Assembly: GCA_021811945.1 (NCBI GenBank)
Contig: JAKAPE010000013.1
Location: forward strand, 1-34,134
DNA: 34,134 nucleotides
Direction: 5' to 3'
From: Pseudomonadota bacterium
Lineage (GTDB): Bacteria > Pseudomonadota > Alphaproteobacteria > Rhizobiales > Xanthobacteraceae
In this document: in pieces, positions 33,076 to 34,134 of the stretch
How positions within the stretch are numbered: position 1 is the stretch's first letter
Layout: every line of letters starts with the position of its first letter
Made by a program: the position numbers and the translations under genes
Notes under the pieces: model-generated
Seen by the model: the letters and a program-made list of their open reading frames with translations, nothing else
Databases searched by the model: none
Told to the model about the DNA's origin: nothing

Positions 33076-33900
33076 ATGGCGGGACGGGGGTTGGCGGGAC
33101 GGGGCGCAAGAATCGTCCTCGTGGCGACGGCCTGCGGCGTATTGACCGCCGTTGCTGCGGCACAGAGCGTACCGCTGCCGACGCCGGCGCCGCTGCCGAT
33201 GCCGGCGCCGCTGCCGAAGACAGGCGCCGCGCAGCCGGCGCCCGCTGCGTCTGCACCGTCGGTCGCCAATGCTTCCGCCGATTCGCAAGTGAAGGGCTTC
33301 TTTCCGTTCTCCTCCTCTGTCTTGAACCGGCACACCGCACCGAGCGAGGCAACCGCATTCGACGCCAAGCAGCGGGCGCTGCTCGACAAGATCAGCGACT
33401 ATCTTTCCGGCATGCAGACGCTGGTGGGAAATTTCGTGCAGATCGGACCCGACGGCCGCCGTGTCACCGGGAACTTCTACATTCAGAAGCCCGGAAAGGT
33501 CCGCTTCGAATACGATCCGCCAAGCCCGATCGACATCGTCGCCGACGGCTCTTCGGTCGTGGTACACGATCGCGCGTTGCAAACATCGGATTACTACCCA
33601 TTGTCGCAGACGCCGCTGCGCTATCTGCTTGCCAACCGCATCGACCTTCTGCGCGATACGAACGTGATCAGCGTCTCGGCCGACGCCACGTTCATCACCG
33701 TGGTCATCGAGCAAACCGAGATCATGGCCGGCACCACACGGCTGATGATCATGTTCGACGCCAAGACTCTTGAGCTCAAACAGTGGACGGTCACCGATCC
33801 GCAAGGACTGGACACGACGGTTGCCGTCTACAATCTCGATTCGACCAAAAAGCCCGATCCGAAGCTGTTCGTCATCAACTATACCGCGAATTTGAAATAG
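33076..33900 (+). CDS. lolA: LolA-like outer-membrane lipoprotein carrier
   Basis: LolA ferries lipoproteins across the periplasm. The ATG 33076 has GAGAGGG upstream and opens a signal peptide cut after AVAAA. A Pro-rich linker of PLPTPAP/PLPMPAP repeats (18-bp DNA repeats) follows. The LolA fold then begins near residue 95: ISDYLSGMQTLVGNFVQIGP, RVTGNFYIQKPGKVRFEYDP, and the end MIMFDAKTLELKQWTVTDPQG. The linker between signal and fold makes it longer (274) than enteric LolA. Gene order ftsK-lolA is usual in this order. Confidence 0.9.
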   Translation: MAGRGLAGRGARIVLVATACGVLTAVAAAQSVPLPTPAPLPMPAPLPKTGAAQPAPAASAPSVANASADSQVKGFFPFSSSVLNRHTAPSEATAFDAKQRALLDKISDYLSGMQTLVGNFVQIGPDGRRVTGNFYIQKPGKVRFEYDPPSPIDIVADGSSVVVHDRALQTSDYYPLSQTPLRYLLANRIDLLRDTNVISVSADATFITVVIEQTEIMAGTTRLMIMFDAKTLELKQWTVTDPQGLDTTVAVYNLDSTKKPDPKLFVINYTANLK

Positions 33901-33948
33901 GAAGACGTCATTGCGAGCTGCGGGCCTGAATGTTAGCACCGCCGATCT

Positions 33949-34134
33949 TTCATCCTAAATCCGTGAGTTGCGGCCCTAAAAGTGCTCGCAAACCTCTTGG
34001 AATTTCAGGCAAATTAGGAAAATCGAACAAGTGCGGAGCGGTTCCAATTTGGAGACCTCTAAGGTGGCTTATTTACTTACAAAGTCAAAGGTTTCCGCGC
34101 AATGAGGTCCTCCAACTGCCGGATTTAGGTTCAT
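33949..34134. mobile_element. 176-bp MITE-like element with TTCAT duplication
   Basis: CCTAAATCCGTGAGTTG (33954-33970) and the complement of 34113-34129, CCTAAATCCGGCAGTTG, match at 15 of 17 bases and form terminal inverted repeats. The bases just outside are TTCAT on both sides (33949-33953 and 34130-34134), a 5-bp target duplication. The 142-base interior is lower in GC than the flanks and has no coding frame. Size, repeats and duplication fit a nonautonomous DDE-type element; IS1380-type ends also begin with CC, but that link is unverified. Confidence 0.8.

Overview
The window is about 34 kb of GC-rich DNA (roughly 62-65% by eye, not computed) from an alphaproteobacterium. Gene order and repeats point to the order Hyphomicrobiales, near Bradyrhizobium, Rhodopseudomonas or Rhodoplanes. 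The grounds are: the block ffh-rpsP-rimM-trmD-rplS-leuC; the neighbours aminotransferase-ftsK-lolA; the chemotaxis gene set; and several palindromic intergenic repeats of a kind I recall from that order. I find no tRNA, rRNA or CRISPR array.

Region 1 (1-6391) is core translation and secretion. The window opens in the right end of an IS200/IS605-type element, which appears to have jumped into a DsbA-family thiol oxidoreductase gene and left only its 3' part. Next come ffh (signal recognition particle), rpsP, rimM, trmD, rplS and leuC, with palindromic repeats in the gaps and apparently inside the 3' end of rimM. Region 2 (6392-10676) is accessory. It has a small secreted protein and a GFA/CENP-V zinc protein on the minus strand, an opine-dehydrogenase-like gene overlapping a 3-hydroxyacyl-CoA dehydrogenase gene, a 50-residue small protein, and a Crp/Fnr regulator.

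Region 3 (10677-19900) is a chemotaxis locus. A 0.95-kb partly AT-rich gap, which holds a possible receptor C-terminal remnant, is followed by cheW, cheR, cheD, cheB, a STAS-CheY fusion gene, cheA, a second cheY and a small CheZ-like protein, mostly with overlapping or very short junctions. A convergent pair encodes an atypical response regulator carrying a FliM-like peptide at its C terminus and a helical partner with an HPt-like segment. No intact receptor gene is present.

Region 4 (19900-24561) is a decayed surface-polysaccharide locus: a fragment of an HlyD-type adaptor, a sugar-phosphate transferase, a CapD/FlaA1-type dehydratase pseudogene with an internal deletion and an in-frame stop, and an apparently intact Wzm/Wzt-type ABC exporter pair. 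Region 5 (24687-28745) is a tight minus-strand cassette: a DhbE/EntE-like aryl-AMP ligase, an old-yellow-enzyme/TMADH-type flavoenzyme with one of its four cluster cysteines replaced by serine, and an unrecognised 144-residue protein. Region 6 (29056-34134) has an aminotransferase, FtsK and a LolA-like protein. The window ends with a complete 176-bp MITE-like element that has 17-bp terminal inverted repeats and a 5-bp TTCAT target duplication.

Most items are ordinary. The most distinctive are the response regulator with the FliM-like tail, the STAS-REC fusion, the Cys-to-Ser flavoenzyme in an aryl-AMP ligase cassette, and the two mobile-element boundaries. I do not see a clear, self-contained new system.
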